From Gemmatimonadota bacterium (lineage in GTDB: Bacteria > Gemmatimonadota > Gemmatimonadetes > Longimicrobiales > Gaopeijiaceae), in contig JAWKQO010000001.1 of the NCBI GenBank assembly GCA_041390105.1, positions 1-64,000 on the forward strand: DNA of 64,000 bases, given 5' to 3'. Shown one piece after another: positions 47,560 through 56,173 of this stretch; the stretch's first letter is position 1, and each line of letters starts with the position of its first letter. A model generated the notes under the pieces. It did not search any database and was not told where the DNA came from. It saw nothing but the letters and a program-made list of their open reading frames with translations. The translations under genes and the position numbers were made by a program.

Positions 47560-48138
47560 ATGTCGATGATCAACTACGCCAGCCGCGAGATCAACTGCAA
47601 GATCGTGTACTACGGTACCGGGCTGGGCGGGAAGACGACGAACCTCGAGTACGTGTACGAGAAGATCAACCCCGACACCAAGGGGAAGATGATCTCTCTC
47701 GCCACGGAGACGGATCGCACGCTCTTCTTCGACTTCCTCCCGATTGACCTGGGTGAGATCCGAGGCTTCAAGACGCGCTTCCATCTCTACACGGTCCCTG
47801 GCCAGGTCTACTACAACGCGAGTCGCAAGCTCATCCTGAAGGGCGTGGACGGGCTCGTGTTCGTGGCGGACTCCCAGGAGGGTCGCTCCGAGGCCAACAT
47901 CGAGGCGATGCACAACCTGTACGAGAACATCGAGTCGTACGGGTACGAGATGGACAAGCTCCCCTTTGTGATCCAGTACAACAAACGGGATCTCCCCAAC
48001 GTCCTTGCGGTGGAGGAGATGCGCGCACAACTCAATCCGACGGGGGTGCCGGATTTCGAGGCGGTGGCCGTGCAGGGCAAAGGCGTTTTCGAAACCCTGC
48101 AGGCCGTGAGCAAGCTGGTCGTCAAGTCGCTGAGCTGA
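47560..48138 (+). CDS. mglA: MglA-like Ras-family GTPase
   Basis: 192 aa. MINYASREINCKIVYYG leads into G1 GTGLGGKTTNLEYVY. G3 is TVPGQVYYNASRKLILKG, with the Thr in place of Asp that is characteristic of MglA, and G4 is NKRD. Length and motifs are those of the polarity GTPase that directs motility and cell poles. Adjacent roadblock and small membrane genes make a complete three-gene unit. ATG 47560 is used; a second ATG two codons later is equally possible. Confidence 0.93.
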   Translation: MSMINYASREINCKIVYYGTGLGGKTTNLEYVYEKINPDTKGKMISLATETDRTLFFDFLPIDLGEIRGFKTRFHLYTVPGQVYYNASRKLILKGVDGLVFVADSQEGRSEANIEAMHNLYENIESYGYEMDKLPFVIQYNKRDLPNVLAVEEMRAQLNPTGVPDFEAVAVQGKGVFETLQAVSKLVVKSLS

Positions 48139-48140
48139 CC

Positions 48141-48791
48141 ATGGCCGCCGGTGGTCGGTGGAACCTTCCCAACCTGATCACCGTCCTGCGGATTCTCGCA
48201 TGTCCAGTCATCTTCTGGCTGGCCTTGTCGACGGAGATCACCAACGGATTCCTGGCGTTCGCACTTTTCCTGGCCGCGAGCGCATCCGACCTGTTCGACG
48301 GCTATCTGGCACGTAAGCACGGGCTGATCACCAATATGGGGAAGCTGCTCGACCCCATTGCGGACAAGCTGTTGTTGGCGTCGACCTTCGTGCCGTTCTA
48401 CCTCGTCTCCCACCGCGGCGTCGCCTGGGAGCTGCCTTGGTGGGGTGCCCTGCCGCTCTGGGTCCTTGCCGTGATCTTCGGCCGCGAATTGGCCATCACG
48501 CTGTTCCGTAGCTGGGCGGCCCGACGAGGCGAGGTGATCGCGGCGGGTCCCTCCGGGAAGTACAAGGCCTTCGTGCAGAATCTGTTCTCGGGCGGCGTGC
48601 TCTTGTGGTACCCTCTGCGTCGCCTCGCCGAGGATCGCGCCTGGGCGGGATCGGCCTGGTCGGTCTGGCGCGGCTTCCACGGTGCCTGGATCGGCATCAT
48701 GCTGGTCGCGGCCCTTGTGTTGACCGTCTATTCGATGGCCGACTACCTGTGGGGGTATCGGCGCCTTCTGTCGCGAGCCGCCGGCGGGTAG
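48141..48791 (+). CDS. pgsA: CDP-diacylglycerol--glycerol-3-phosphate 3-phosphatidyltransferase
   Basis: Makes phosphatidylglycerol phosphate at the inner membrane. 216 aa. The CDP-alcohol phosphotransferase motif is complete: DLFDGYLARKHGLITNMGKLLDPIAD. The N-terminus NLPNLITVLRILACPVIF is typical of PgsA. Five to six hydrophobic helices. It starts two bases after mglA and is followed two bases later by cinA, the common pgsA-cinA order. Confidence 0.93.
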   Translation: MAAGGRWNLPNLITVLRILACPVIFWLALSTEITNGFLAFALFLAASASDLFDGYLARKHGLITNMGKLLDPIADKLLLASTFVPFYLVSHRGVAWELPWWGALPLWVLAVIFGRELAITLFRSWAARRGEVIAAGPSGKYKAFVQNLFSGGVLLWYPLRRLAEDRAWAGSAWSVWRGFHGAWIGIMLVAALVLTVYSMADYLWGYRRLLSRAAGG

Positions 48792-48793
48792 AC

Positions 48794-50068
48794 ATGACCG
48801 GGGTGCGCGTGGGCGTCCTGACCGTGGGAGACGAGCTCCTGTACGGGAGCACCGTCGACACCAACGGAAGCTGGCTCAGCGCACGACTGGCCGAGCAGGG
48901 CCTCCCCGTGCGGGCGCGTGCGGTCGTGGGAGATGTAGAGGGGGAAATCCGCCGCTCCCTGCGGTGGCTCAGGGACGCCGTCGACGCCGTCATCGTCACC
49001 GGAGGCCTGGGCCCGACGCCGGACGACCTCACCCGCGAGGCGGTGGCGCGGGAGTTGGGCATCGAGTTGGTGCCCTCCGCCGCGATCCTGCGGGGTCTGG
49101 AGGCCCGGTTCCTTGCCCACGGATTCAAGGACCTTCCCCCCGACAACGCCCGCCAGGCCATGGTTCCGGAGGAGGGGCGGGGAGCGCCCCTGCCGAATCC
49201 GTTGGGGTCCGCACCCGGCCTCTGGTTCGAGGGCGCTTGCCCGGTGGTGTGCCTGCCTGGAGTGCCGGGAGAGATGCGCCGGATCTTCGGAGATTCGGTC
49301 GTCCCCGCGCTGCGGGAGCGCTTCTCCGATCGATTGGATCCGCCCTTCCACCGCTTCATCCACACCTCCGGAGTCGCAGAGTCCGTGCTTTCCGCGGGCA
49401 TCGCCGAGGCGCTACCGGAAGGCTCCGGGCCGGTCGCGATCGCGTTCCTGCCGCACCTGGGCAGCGTGGACGTGCGCCTGACCGTGAGCGGCCTGCCCGA
49501 GCCGGAGGCGCGTGCTTGGTTGGACCGGATCGAGGAGGCCATCGGGCCCCGGGTGGCGCCCCACCGGTTCGAGTCGGCGCACGGGGACCTGGCCGAAGCG
49601 GTGCTCGCCCTCTGCGAGGCGTCGGAGCGCAGCCTGTCGGTGGCGGAGAGCTGCACGGGGGGGCGGATCGCCCACCGCCTCACCAGGATTCCCGGCGCCT
49701 CCCGCACGTTCGTGGGCGGAGTGGTGGCCTACGCGAACGCAGCCAAGACCGCGCTCCTGGGTGTGGACGCCGCCACCTTGGAGCGGGAGGGCGCGGTGTC
49801 GGGCCCGGTGGCCGAGCAGATGGCCTTGGGGGTTTGTCGACTCCTCGAGACCGGCGCCGGGATCAGTGTCACGGGCATTGCGGGCCCCGACGGGGGATCA
49901 GCGCAGAAGCCGATCGGGCTGGTCTGGTACGCGGCCGCGGTGGATGGCCGCGTACGTGCCGTGGAGCGCCGATTCCCTGGAGATCGGGAGGGGGTCCGTG
50001 AGCGGGCCAGCGAGGCGGCCTTGGGCCTCCTCCACCGCATGCTGCGGGAGTCCGGGGGAACCCCGTGA
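48794..50068 (+). CDS. cinA: CinA-family nicotinamide mononucleotide deamidase / competence-damage protein
   Basis: 424 aa. The N-terminal molybdopterin-binding-like (COG1058) domain has VGVLTVGDELLYGSTVDTN and VIVTGGLGPTPDDLTREAV. The C-terminal PncC domain has LSVAESCTGGRIAHRLT, FVGGVVAYANAAK and ITGIAGPDGGS. The family deamidates NMN and may act with ADP-ribose pyrophosphatase. The ATG is 2 bases after pgsA; the stop overlaps the following GTG. Confidence 0.95.
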   Translation: MTGVRVGVLTVGDELLYGSTVDTNGSWLSARLAEQGLPVRARAVVGDVEGEIRRSLRWLRDAVDAVIVTGGLGPTPDDLTREAVARELGIELVPSAAILRGLEARFLAHGFKDLPPDNARQAMVPEEGRGAPLPNPLGSAPGLWFEGACPVVCLPGVPGEMRRIFGDSVVPALRERFSDRLDPPFHRFIHTSGVAESVLSAGIAEALPEGSGPVAIAFLPHLGSVDVRLTVSGLPEPEARAWLDRIEEAIGPRVAPHRFESAHGDLAEAVLALCEASERSLSVAESCTGGRIAHRLTRIPGASRTFVGGVVAYANAAKTALLGVDAATLEREGAVSGPVAEQMALGVCRLLETGAGISVTGIAGPDGGSAQKPIGLVWYAAAVDGRVRAVERRFPGDREGVRERASEAALGLLHRMLRESGGTP

Positions 50069-50919
50069 TCCGCGCGCGCGAGGGGGTGTTCGAAGGCGCG
50101 GGGGGAACCGTGCTGCGATGGAGGCTCTGGCTGCCCGACCATCCCCGGGCCGCGGTCCTGATCGTCCATGGTTGGGGCGAACATGCGGGCCGCTACGAAA
50201 TGGTGGCCGGAACCCTGACCGGGCGTGGGTTGGCGGTCTTCGCCTACGACCAGCGCGGCCACGGGCGCTCGGAGGGTGCTCGAGGCCACGTGGATCGCTT
50301 CGACGACCTGGTGGCCGACCTGGGGCGGGCCCGGGACGAGGCCGCCGACCGCATCGGAGAACCCGGGATCACCTGGGTGACGCTGGGGCATTCGCTGGGG
50401 GGGCTGGTCGTACTACGCGCGCTGGACACCGGGCTGGTTGGCGTGGCCGCCGCCGTGATCAGCGCGCCCTGGCTGGCCACCGCCGTTCCGGTCTCCCCAC
50501 TCCGCCGCCGGCTGGCTGAAGCGTTGGATCACGTCTGGCCCAGCGTGGGCCTCCCCACCGGGACGAGGCCAGAACTGCTGACGCGTGACCCTCGGATGAT
50601 CCGGGAGTACCGCGAGGATCCTTTGAATCACTCGCGCATGAGTCCTCGTCTTTTCTTCGAGGTCGAGCGCACACAAGCCCACGTCCTTCAGATGCCGCCC
50701 TTGGTACGGGTGCCGACCCTGATGCTGGTACCCGAGGCCGACCTCCTCGTGGACCCGGCCACGAGCATCGCCTATGCGGAGAAGAGGGCGGGTCACGGGA
50801 TGGAACTGCTCCGCCTGCCCGGCCTCCGCCACGAGCCGCTGAACGAAGTGGAGCGGGAGGACGTACTCCGACAGGTCGGGTCCTGGATGGATGGAGCCCT
50901 GGACGGCAGTAGGGGCTGA
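50065..50919 (+). CDS. Alpha/beta hydrolase (monoacylglycerol lipase-like)
   Basis: 284 aa cytoplasmic serine hydrolase. Oxyanion HGWGEHAGRY, FAYDQRGHGRSEGARGHV, nucleophile elbow GHSLGG, acid residue in LMLVPEADLLVDP and catalytic His in GLRHEPLNE. The sequence pattern is that of the Hydrolase_4/monoglyceride lipase group, with a cap domain around 160-215. GTG start overlaps the cinA stop. Substrate not known. Confidence 0.88.
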   Translation: MIRAREGVFEGAGGTVLRWRLWLPDHPRAAVLIVHGWGEHAGRYEMVAGTLTGRGLAVFAYDQRGHGRSEGARGHVDRFDDLVADLGRARDEAADRIGEPGITWVTLGHSLGGLVVLRALDTGLVGVAAAVISAPWLATAVPVSPLRRRLAEALDHVWPSVGLPTGTRPELLTRDPRMIREYREDPLNHSRMSPRLFFEVERTQAHVLQMPPLVRVPTLMLVPEADLLVDPATSIAYAEKRAGHGMELLRLPGLRHEPLNEVEREDVLRQVGSWMDGALDGSRG

Positions 50920-50994
50920 ACCGCCCGGATCCCGTCGGGTATAGACCCTGCTGTGCCCGAACCTGAAGTGAGAGCCCCAGACCGCGGACAAGGG

Positions 50995-51576
50995 ATGAGC
51001 GACGAACGATCGGAAGCGGAAGCCATCGAGACCGAAGACCTCGAACCCGGGACCGGCGAGACCGCAGCCGCCGGAGACCCCGATCCGGCGGAGGTGGAGC
51101 CGACCGGCGCGCGGGGAGAGGACGAGATGGAGTCGCTCAGGGCCGAGCACGCGCGGCTCACGGATCGGCACCTGCGCCTGGCCGCCGAGTTCGAGAACTA
51201 CCGCCGCCGCACCGAGCAGGACCTCAGCAGTGCGTGGGGACGCGCACAGGCCGACATGCTGGCCAAGCTCGTGGACGCCCTGGACGACCTGCAGCGCGTC
51301 GGGACCTGGGAGGCGTCGACGACGACCGTCGAAGCGCTCATCGAGGGAGTGGACCTCGTGGAGCGGAAGTTCAAGCAAGCACTGGCCGCGGCCGGTGTCG
51401 AAGTCCTGGAGCCGGCCGATGCTCCCTTCGATCCGTCGATCATGGAGGCGGTCATGCGGGTACCCGCCGACGACGAGGCCTCCGATGACATGGTCAAGGA
51501 CGTGTTCCAGAAGGGCTATCGGCTGAAGGGCAACCTGGTCCGGCCCGCCCGCGTCAGCGTCCTCAAGCACGACTGA
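50995..51576 (+). CDS. grpE: Nucleotide exchange factor GrpE
   Basis: Exchanges ADP on DnaK. From ATG 50995 it is 193 aa: an acidic disordered N-terminus (to about 48), coiled coil (MESLRAEHARLTDRHLRLAAEFENYRRRTEQDL), and a C-terminal beta domain (VLEPADAPFDPSIMEAVMRV, VFQKGYRLKGNLVRPARVSV). A GTG at 50953 would add 14 residues, but it sits next to a TATAGA box (50940-50945) and probably lies at the transcription start. No CIRCE element was seen. dnaJ follows after five bases; dnaK is not in the window. Confidence 0.93.
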   Translation: MSDERSEAEAIETEDLEPGTGETAAAGDPDPAEVEPTGARGEDEMESLRAEHARLTDRHLRLAAEFENYRRRTEQDLSSAWGRAQADMLAKLVDALDDLQRVGTWEASTTTVEALIEGVDLVERKFKQALAAAGVEVLEPADAPFDPSIMEAVMRVPADDEASDDMVKDVFQKGYRLKGNLVRPARVSVLKHD

Positions 51577-51581
51577 CGGCG

Positions 51582-52694
51582 ATGGCGGCGAGCACCACCG
51601 ACTTCTACAAGGTCCTCGGGGTGGCCGAGGGCGCGAGCGCCGACGAGATCAAGAAGGCGTATCGCAAGCTGGCCAAGCAGCATCACCCCGACGCCAACCC
51701 CAACGACTCCAAGGCGGCGGAGCGATTCAAGGAGATCGGAGAAGCCTACTCGGTGCTCTCCGACCCGGAGAAGCGCAAACAGTACGACCGGATGCGCAAG
51801 TTGGGCGCGTTTGGTTTCGGAGGGCGGCCTGCGCCGGGCGGACGGACCCAGGCCCCCGGCGCCGAAGGTGGCTTCAGCTTCGACGACCTGTCCGGGCTGG
51901 GAGGTCTGGGCGACATCTTCGCCTCCATCTTCGACCGCAGCCGACGGTCGGACGAGCGTCGGCGCGGGCCCACGCGGGGTCAGAACGTCGAGTACGTGGT
52001 GGAGATCGCGTTCCGCCAAGCGGTGGATGGCGGCAAGGTCACCATCAACCTACCGATCGCCGAGGAGTGCGCGACGTGCGGCGGTACGGGTGCCACCCCC
52101 GGTACCAAGCTGGTGCGTTGCAGTGAGTGCAACGGCAGTGGAACGGTCTCGTTCGGGCAGGGAGGGTTCGCGGTCAAGAGGCCGTGTCCTGCGTGCCTCG
52201 GACGGGGCCGGATCCCGGAGAGCCCGTGTGCGGCGTGCGCCGGCACCGGGACGATCCGTCAGACGCGCGCCATCCAGGTCGCCATCCCCGAAGGCGTGGA
52301 GACGGGCACGAAGGTGAAGCTGGCGGGGCAAGGCGAGCGCGGCGCCGAGGGTGGTCCTCCCGGAGACCTGATCATCACCTTCAAGGTGCTTCCCGACCGC
52401 TTCTTCCGGCGCGAGGGGCTCGATGTGCACGTCACGGTGCCCATCAACGTCGCGCAAGCGGTGCTGGGCTCGAAGATCCGCGTGCGCACCATCAGCGACA
52501 GGAAGGTCACGCTCAAGATCCCGGCGGGTACGCAGTCCGGGACGCGCTTCCGGATCCGGGGTCAGGGCCTCAGCAAGAACGGCAGGACCGGTGACCAGTA
52601 CGTCGAAGTGAAGGTGTTGGTCCCCGAAGCGCTGGATGAGCAGGCGCGCGAGCGGTTCGAAGGATTTGCCGAGTCGGCTGGCCTCAAGCACTGA
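51582..52694 (+). CDS. dnaJ: Chaperone protein DnaJ
   Basis: 370 aa. J domain with the HPD tripeptide (AKQHHPDANP) at about residue 35. The Gly/Phe region runs about 75-115. Four zinc motifs are present: CATCGGTG, CSECNGSG, CPACLGRG, CAACAGTG. C-terminal substrate-binding domains follow (VQVAIPEGVETGTKVKLAGQGE). It stimulates DnaK with GrpE encoded just upstream. Its last 11 bases overlap the end of the convergent mnmA gene. Confidence 0.97.
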   Translation: MAASTTDFYKVLGVAEGASADEIKKAYRKLAKQHHPDANPNDSKAAERFKEIGEAYSVLSDPEKRKQYDRMRKLGAFGFGGRPAPGGRTQAPGAEGGFSFDDLSGLGGLGDIFASIFDRSRRSDERRRGPTRGQNVEYVVEIAFRQAVDGGKVTINLPIAEECATCGGTGATPGTKLVRCSECNGSGTVSFGQGGFAVKRPCPACLGRGRIPESPCAACAGTGTIRQTRAIQVAIPEGVETGTKVKLAGQGERGAEGGPPGDLIITFKVLPDRFFRREGLDVHVTVPINVAQAVLGSKIRVRTISDRKVTLKIPAGTQSGTRFRIRGQGLSKNGRTGDQYVEVKVLVPEALDEQARERFEGFAESAGLKH

Positions 52695-53787
52695 GCCTGG
52701 AGGGCCGATCGGACGCTCGGATCCGACCTCCTCCGATCAGGCGCTCTCCCTGGAAGAGCACTGCCGACTGACCCGGGGTGACGGCCGCGTGGGGCGCATG
52801 CAGGGTGAGTCGCAGCGTCCCCTCCACTTCGGCGACCGTTGCGCCCACGGGAGGCGCTCGATGTCGGAGCTGCACCTGCACCCGGTCCCCGGGGCGGGGC
52901 CGCTCGGCGAGCCAGTTCAGGTCGCTCGCCATCACCTCGTCCACGAAGAGCGCTTCTCGAGGGCCGATCACCACCTCGCGCGACGCGGGCCGGATGGCCA
53001 GGACGAACTGGGGTTCGGCCGCTCCCCCGGGGAGGCCGCGGCGTTGTCCGATCGTGAAGCCGGCGTATCCGGCGTGCTGCCCCACCACCCGACCGTTCAG
53101 GTCGACGAAGGGACCAGCGGTGAGCGCGTCGTGGGTCGGGCCCATCCTCCGCTTCAGCAGGTCGCGGTAGTCTCCGGTCGGGACGAAGCAGATCTCCTGG
53201 GACTCCGGCTTCTCCGCCGTGACGAGCCCCAATTCGCGCGCGCGCTCCCGCACCGCCGGCTTGGTCAACTCCCCCAGAGGAAAGCGTAGGCGCATCAGCA
53301 AGTCACGAGGGAGGCCCCACAGGAAGTACGCTTGATCCTTCTCTCGGTCGACGCCGCGGAGCAGTGCCGCTTCCCCCCGGGCATCGACCTCCGCGCGCGC
53401 GTAGTGGCCTGATGCGATGGAGTGTGCACCGAGTGCCTCCCCGCGCCGCATCAGGTCACGGAACTTCGTGTTGGAGTTGCAACGCACACAGGGGTTGGGG
53501 GTGTGCCCTCGCGCGTACTCGCTGACGAAGTCGTCGATGACGTCGTGGGTGAATTCCTCCTCGACGTCGAAGACGTAGTGGGGGATCCCCAAGCGGTGGG
53601 CGACCCTCTGGGCGTCGGCGATGCCATCCAGCCCACAGCAGGTCTTCCCGTGCGAGGGGGTTTCCGAGTAGCAGAAGGTCTTCATGGTGATGCCCACCAC
53701 GTCGTGACCTGCCTCGACCAGCAACGCGGCTGCCACGGAGGAATCGACGCCTCCCGACAAGGCCACCAGCACGCGCTCGCGGCTCAC
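52684..53787 (-). CDS. mnmA: tRNA-uridine 2-sulfurtransferase MnmA
   Basis: Thiolates U34 of tRNA-Lys, -Glu and -Gln; the tRNA-Gln(UUG) in this window is an expected target. 367 aa from GTG 53787, which overlaps the cysteine desulfurase stop (GTGA). PP-loop SGGVDSS, catalytic Cys in NPCVRCNSNTKF, second Cys in QEICFVPTGDYRDLL, and HAGYAGFTIGQRRGL. An insert after the P-loop has several Cys (FCYSETPSHGKTCC), a feature of some MnmA lineages. The upstream desulfurase presumably supplies sulfur. Confidence 0.95.
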   Translation of the reverse strand: MSRERVLVALSGGVDSSVAAALLVEAGHDVVGITMKTFCYSETPSHGKTCCGLDGIADAQRVAHRLGIPHYVFDVEEEFTHDVIDDFVSEYARGHTPNPCVRCNSNTKFRDLMRRGEALGAHSIASGHYARAEVDARGEAALLRGVDREKDQAYFLWGLPRDLLMRLRFPLGELTKPAVRERARELGLVTAEKPESQEICFVPTGDYRDLLKRRMGPTHDALTAGPFVDLNGRVVGQHAGYAGFTIGQRRGLPGGAAEPQFVLAIRPASREVVIGPREALFVDEVMASDLNWLAERPRPGDRVQVQLRHRAPPVGATVAEVEGTLRLTLHAPHAAVTPGQSAVLFQGERLIGGGRIRASDRPSRLSA

Positions 53788-54935
53788 GATCCCACTCCCA
53801 GGCGAGCGAGGACTCGAGTGAGCGCCGCCAGGGCGCCATCGATATCGTCCTCGTCCGTATCGGGACCGAAGCTGAAGCGCAGGGCGGCGCGATCCTGAGC
53901 GTCGCCGTACAGCGCTTCCAGCACATGGCTTCCGCGGCCGCTCCCGCTCGCGCAGGCCGACCCGCCGGACACCGCGACGCCTTCCAGGTCGAGTCCGGCC
54001 AAGAGCGCGTCGGCATCGACCCGCGGGAGGCCCACGTTGTGGATGTGCGGCGCTCTCGCGCCCTGGCCCCCATGCACCACGCGATCCGCGACGAGTTCTC
54101 GCACACCCGCGTCGAGGCGCTCCCGCAGGCCGTGCCAACGGACCGCCTGTTCGGGAAGCGCCTCGACGGAACGTTCGAGCGCGACGGCCAGGCCCAAGGC
54201 CCCTACGACGTCCGAGGTGCCGGGTCGCATCCCTCGCTCGTGGCCACCACCATACAGGAGTGGTTCCAACTCGACGCCCCGGCGGACGAAGAGCGCCCCC
54301 ACGCCCATCGGTCCTCCAAGCTTGTGGCCGGTCAGGGTCAGCAGGTCCACGGGCACCTTGTCGACACGCACGGCCACCTTTCCGGCCGCTTGCACGGCAT
54401 CGGTGTGGACGGGCACCCCTGCAGGCGCCGCACGCTCCACCACCTCGGACACCGGTAGCAGAAGCCCGGTCTCGTTATTGACCCACTGGACGGAGACCAC
54501 GGCGGGATTGGCGGCCAGCGCCGCGTCGAGCTGATCGGAGTCGAGCCTGCCGCTCGCATGGACCGTCAAGCACGTGTGCCCGCCGCCGAACGTGCTCAGG
54601 GCTCGCGCTGCCGCCAGGACGGCGGGATGCTCGATCGCGGAGACGAGCGCGGCGGGGCGCAGGGGCCCGGGATGGCGGAGCGCGTGCAGCCCCCGGCCCA
54701 GCACGGCGAGGTTGTCCCCTTCCGTTCCTCCTCGGACGAAGACGATCTCGTCGGGCGCGGCTCCGAGCGTTCGGGCCACGCGCTCCCGGGCATCCTCCAA
54801 CACGCCCGCGGCTCTGCGGCCGAAGGCATGACGGCTGGAGGCATTGCCGAGGCCGCTGGTGAGGAGCGCCTCCATGGCCTCCATGACTTCGGGCCGGAGC
54901 GGAGACGTGGCTGCGTGATCGAGATAGATGCTCAT
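53784..54935 (-). CDS. Cysteine desulfurase (IscS/NifS-like), coupled to mnmA
   Basis: PLP enzyme that removes sulfur from cysteine. 383 aa. YLDHAATSPLRPEV, EHPAVL, NNETG, the PLP lysine in LTGHKLGGPMGVG, RPGTSDVVGA, and the active-site Cys in SGGSACASGS. The gene overlaps mnmA by four bases, so it most likely serves tRNA thiolation, as YrvO does beside MnmA in Bacillus. There is no iscU or other Fe-S assembly gene nearby. Confidence 0.92.
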   Translation of the reverse strand: MSIYLDHAATSPLRPEVMEAMEALLTSGLGNASSRHAFGRRAAGVLEDARERVARTLGAAPDEIVFVRGGTEGDNLAVLGRGLHALRHPGPLRPAALVSAIEHPAVLAAARALSTFGGGHTCLTVHASGRLDSDQLDAALAANPAVVSVQWVNNETGLLLPVSEVVERAAPAGVPVHTDAVQAAGKVAVRVDKVPVDLLTLTGHKLGGPMGVGALFVRRGVELEPLLYGGGHERGMRPGTSDVVGALGLAVALERSVEALPEQAVRWHGLRERLDAGVRELVADRVVHGGQGARAPHIHNVGLPRVDADALLAGLDLEGVAVSGGSACASGSGRGSHVLEALYGDAQDRAALRFSFGPDTDEDDIDGALAALTRVLARLGVGS

Positions 54936-55027
54936 CTGGAAGCGTTGCGGCAGCAGGACCTGTTATTCTAACAGCGTCCGCCGTCCGCCGGGCCGGCGGC
55001 GATCCCCGCGCTGCAGGAGGCAGGCGA

Positions 55028-55375
55028 ATGCCCGGAGCGTGCCCTCCCTTCCCGTCGGGACGCCCTCGCAGCTTCAATGTGACCGTGCACGGGACCGTGT
55101 TCGGGGATCGCGAGCGCTATCTCGAACAGGTCGTCCGGGGTCAGGCCCTGCGACTGGCTGCCGATCCACCGGTGCAGCCGGAGCCGCAGGTGTGGGTCCA
55201 CCTGGCGTCCGGCGAGCCGGTCGGGCACCTGCCCGACGAGGTGGGCACCTGGCTGGCGCCGTGGCTGCAGAAGGGGGGACATGCCGAGGCGGAAGCGATC
55301 CAGGTCCACGGAGCGGAGGCGCCGTCCTGGCGGCGGCTCGTCGTCCACGTGGAGTGCAAGGGTGGGGAGGACTGA
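55028..55375 (+). CDS. Small HIRAN-like domain protein
   Basis: 115 aa with AGGAGG upstream of ATG 55028. The pattern VHGTVFGDRERYLEQVVRGQALRLAADPP..., then VWVHLASGEPVGHLPDEVGTWLAPWL..., then RRLVVHVEC, resembles stand-alone HIRAN domains (TV-GT-F, L-L-x-P-x-N, x-G-x-L). In fused form these bind DNA 3' ends. The correspondence is by eye only. It is divergent from the desulfurase-mnmA pair and convergent with bshB1. Confidence 0.65.
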   Translation: MPGACPPFPSGRPRSFNVTVHGTVFGDRERYLEQVVRGQALRLAADPPVQPEPQVWVHLASGEPVGHLPDEVGTWLAPWLQKGGHAEAEAIQVHGAEAPSWRRLVVHVECKGGED

Positions 55376-55444
55376 TTCAGGGGGGAGGCTCCGCACACCT
55401 GGGTAGCTCGCGTCCAACGGACCCGCCTCCACGGGCGGGGCGCC

Positions 55445-56173
55445 TCAGAAGGTCGGGACGGTGACGTCCAGCGGCGAGTCGAGTTCCAGGGTTTCGCGGA
55501 TCCAGAACGGTTCACCGAACCGCCGGCGGATGCGAGCACCGTCGCGGGCCGCGTGAACCTGCACCTGGTCGTAAAGGGCCCGATCGCCCCCCGCGTGCAC
55601 ACCCCCGAAGCCAGTGCGGCCGTCGAACTGGGAGGCGTAGCACCTGAGCACCTCGATCTTGCGGTCGATCTGCTCGGTGATGTCCACGACGAAGGTGGGC
55701 GCGGGCGCGTCGTCGTGGAACGCCAGCGCGTGCACGATCGAGCGGGGACGGTGCGGAACGCCAGAAAGCTCCAGTCCCTTGAGTCCAGCGAGAAACGAGG
55801 CTTCGCGGGCGATCTCGGCCGCGACCCGGTGGTCGGGATGACGGGCGACGGGCCAATGCGTGATGACGATGGTAGGCCGCAGCTCGCGAAGGAGCGCAGC
55901 CACGCGCAGGCGCGCAGCCAGGTCGTTCTCCAGGCGGGCATCGGGCAGCTCGGCGTTGCGGCGCTCGGTCAGCCCGAGGACCGTGGCGGCCCGAGCTGCC
56001 TCCTGGGCCCGAAGTCCGACGGAGCCGGCGGTCCCGGACTCACCGCGGGTGAGGTCGAGCACGCCGGTGCGCTGGCCGAGGTCCGCACACTTCAGGAGGG
56101 TCCCGCCACACAGCAGTTCGGCATCGTCCGGGTGCGCCATGACCACCAGGACGTCCAAGGGAGGAGGGTTCAT
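55445..56173 (-). CDS. bshB1: Bacillithiol biosynthesis deacetylase BshB1
   Basis: LmbE/PIG-L zinc deacetylase that converts N-acetylglucosaminyl malate to glucosaminyl malate. 242 aa. AHPDDAELLCGGTL near the N-terminus, GESGTAGSV, ARLENDLAARLRVAALLRELRPTIVITHWP with the late HPDH zinc motif, and ASQFDGRTG typical of BshB1. ATG 56173 overlaps the permease stop by four bases. The pathway partners bshA and bshC are not in the window. Confidence 0.9.
   Translation of the reverse strand: MNPPPLDVLVVMAHPDDAELLCGGTLLKCADLGQRTGVLDLTRGESGTAGSVGLRAQEAARAATVLGLTERRNAELPDARLENDLAARLRVAALLRELRPTIVITHWPVARHPDHRVAAEIAREASFLAGLKGLELSGVPHRPRSIVHALAFHDDAPAPTFVVDITEQIDRKIEVLRCYASQFDGRTGFGGVHAGGDRALYDQVQVHAARDGARIRRRFGEPFWIRETLELDSPLDVTVPTF

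Noticed and set aside
55422..55439. Hairpin CCCGCC/GGCGGG between the HIRAN-like gene and bshB1
   Set aside because: Only 6 bp with no T run on either strand; common by chance in such GC-rich sequence.
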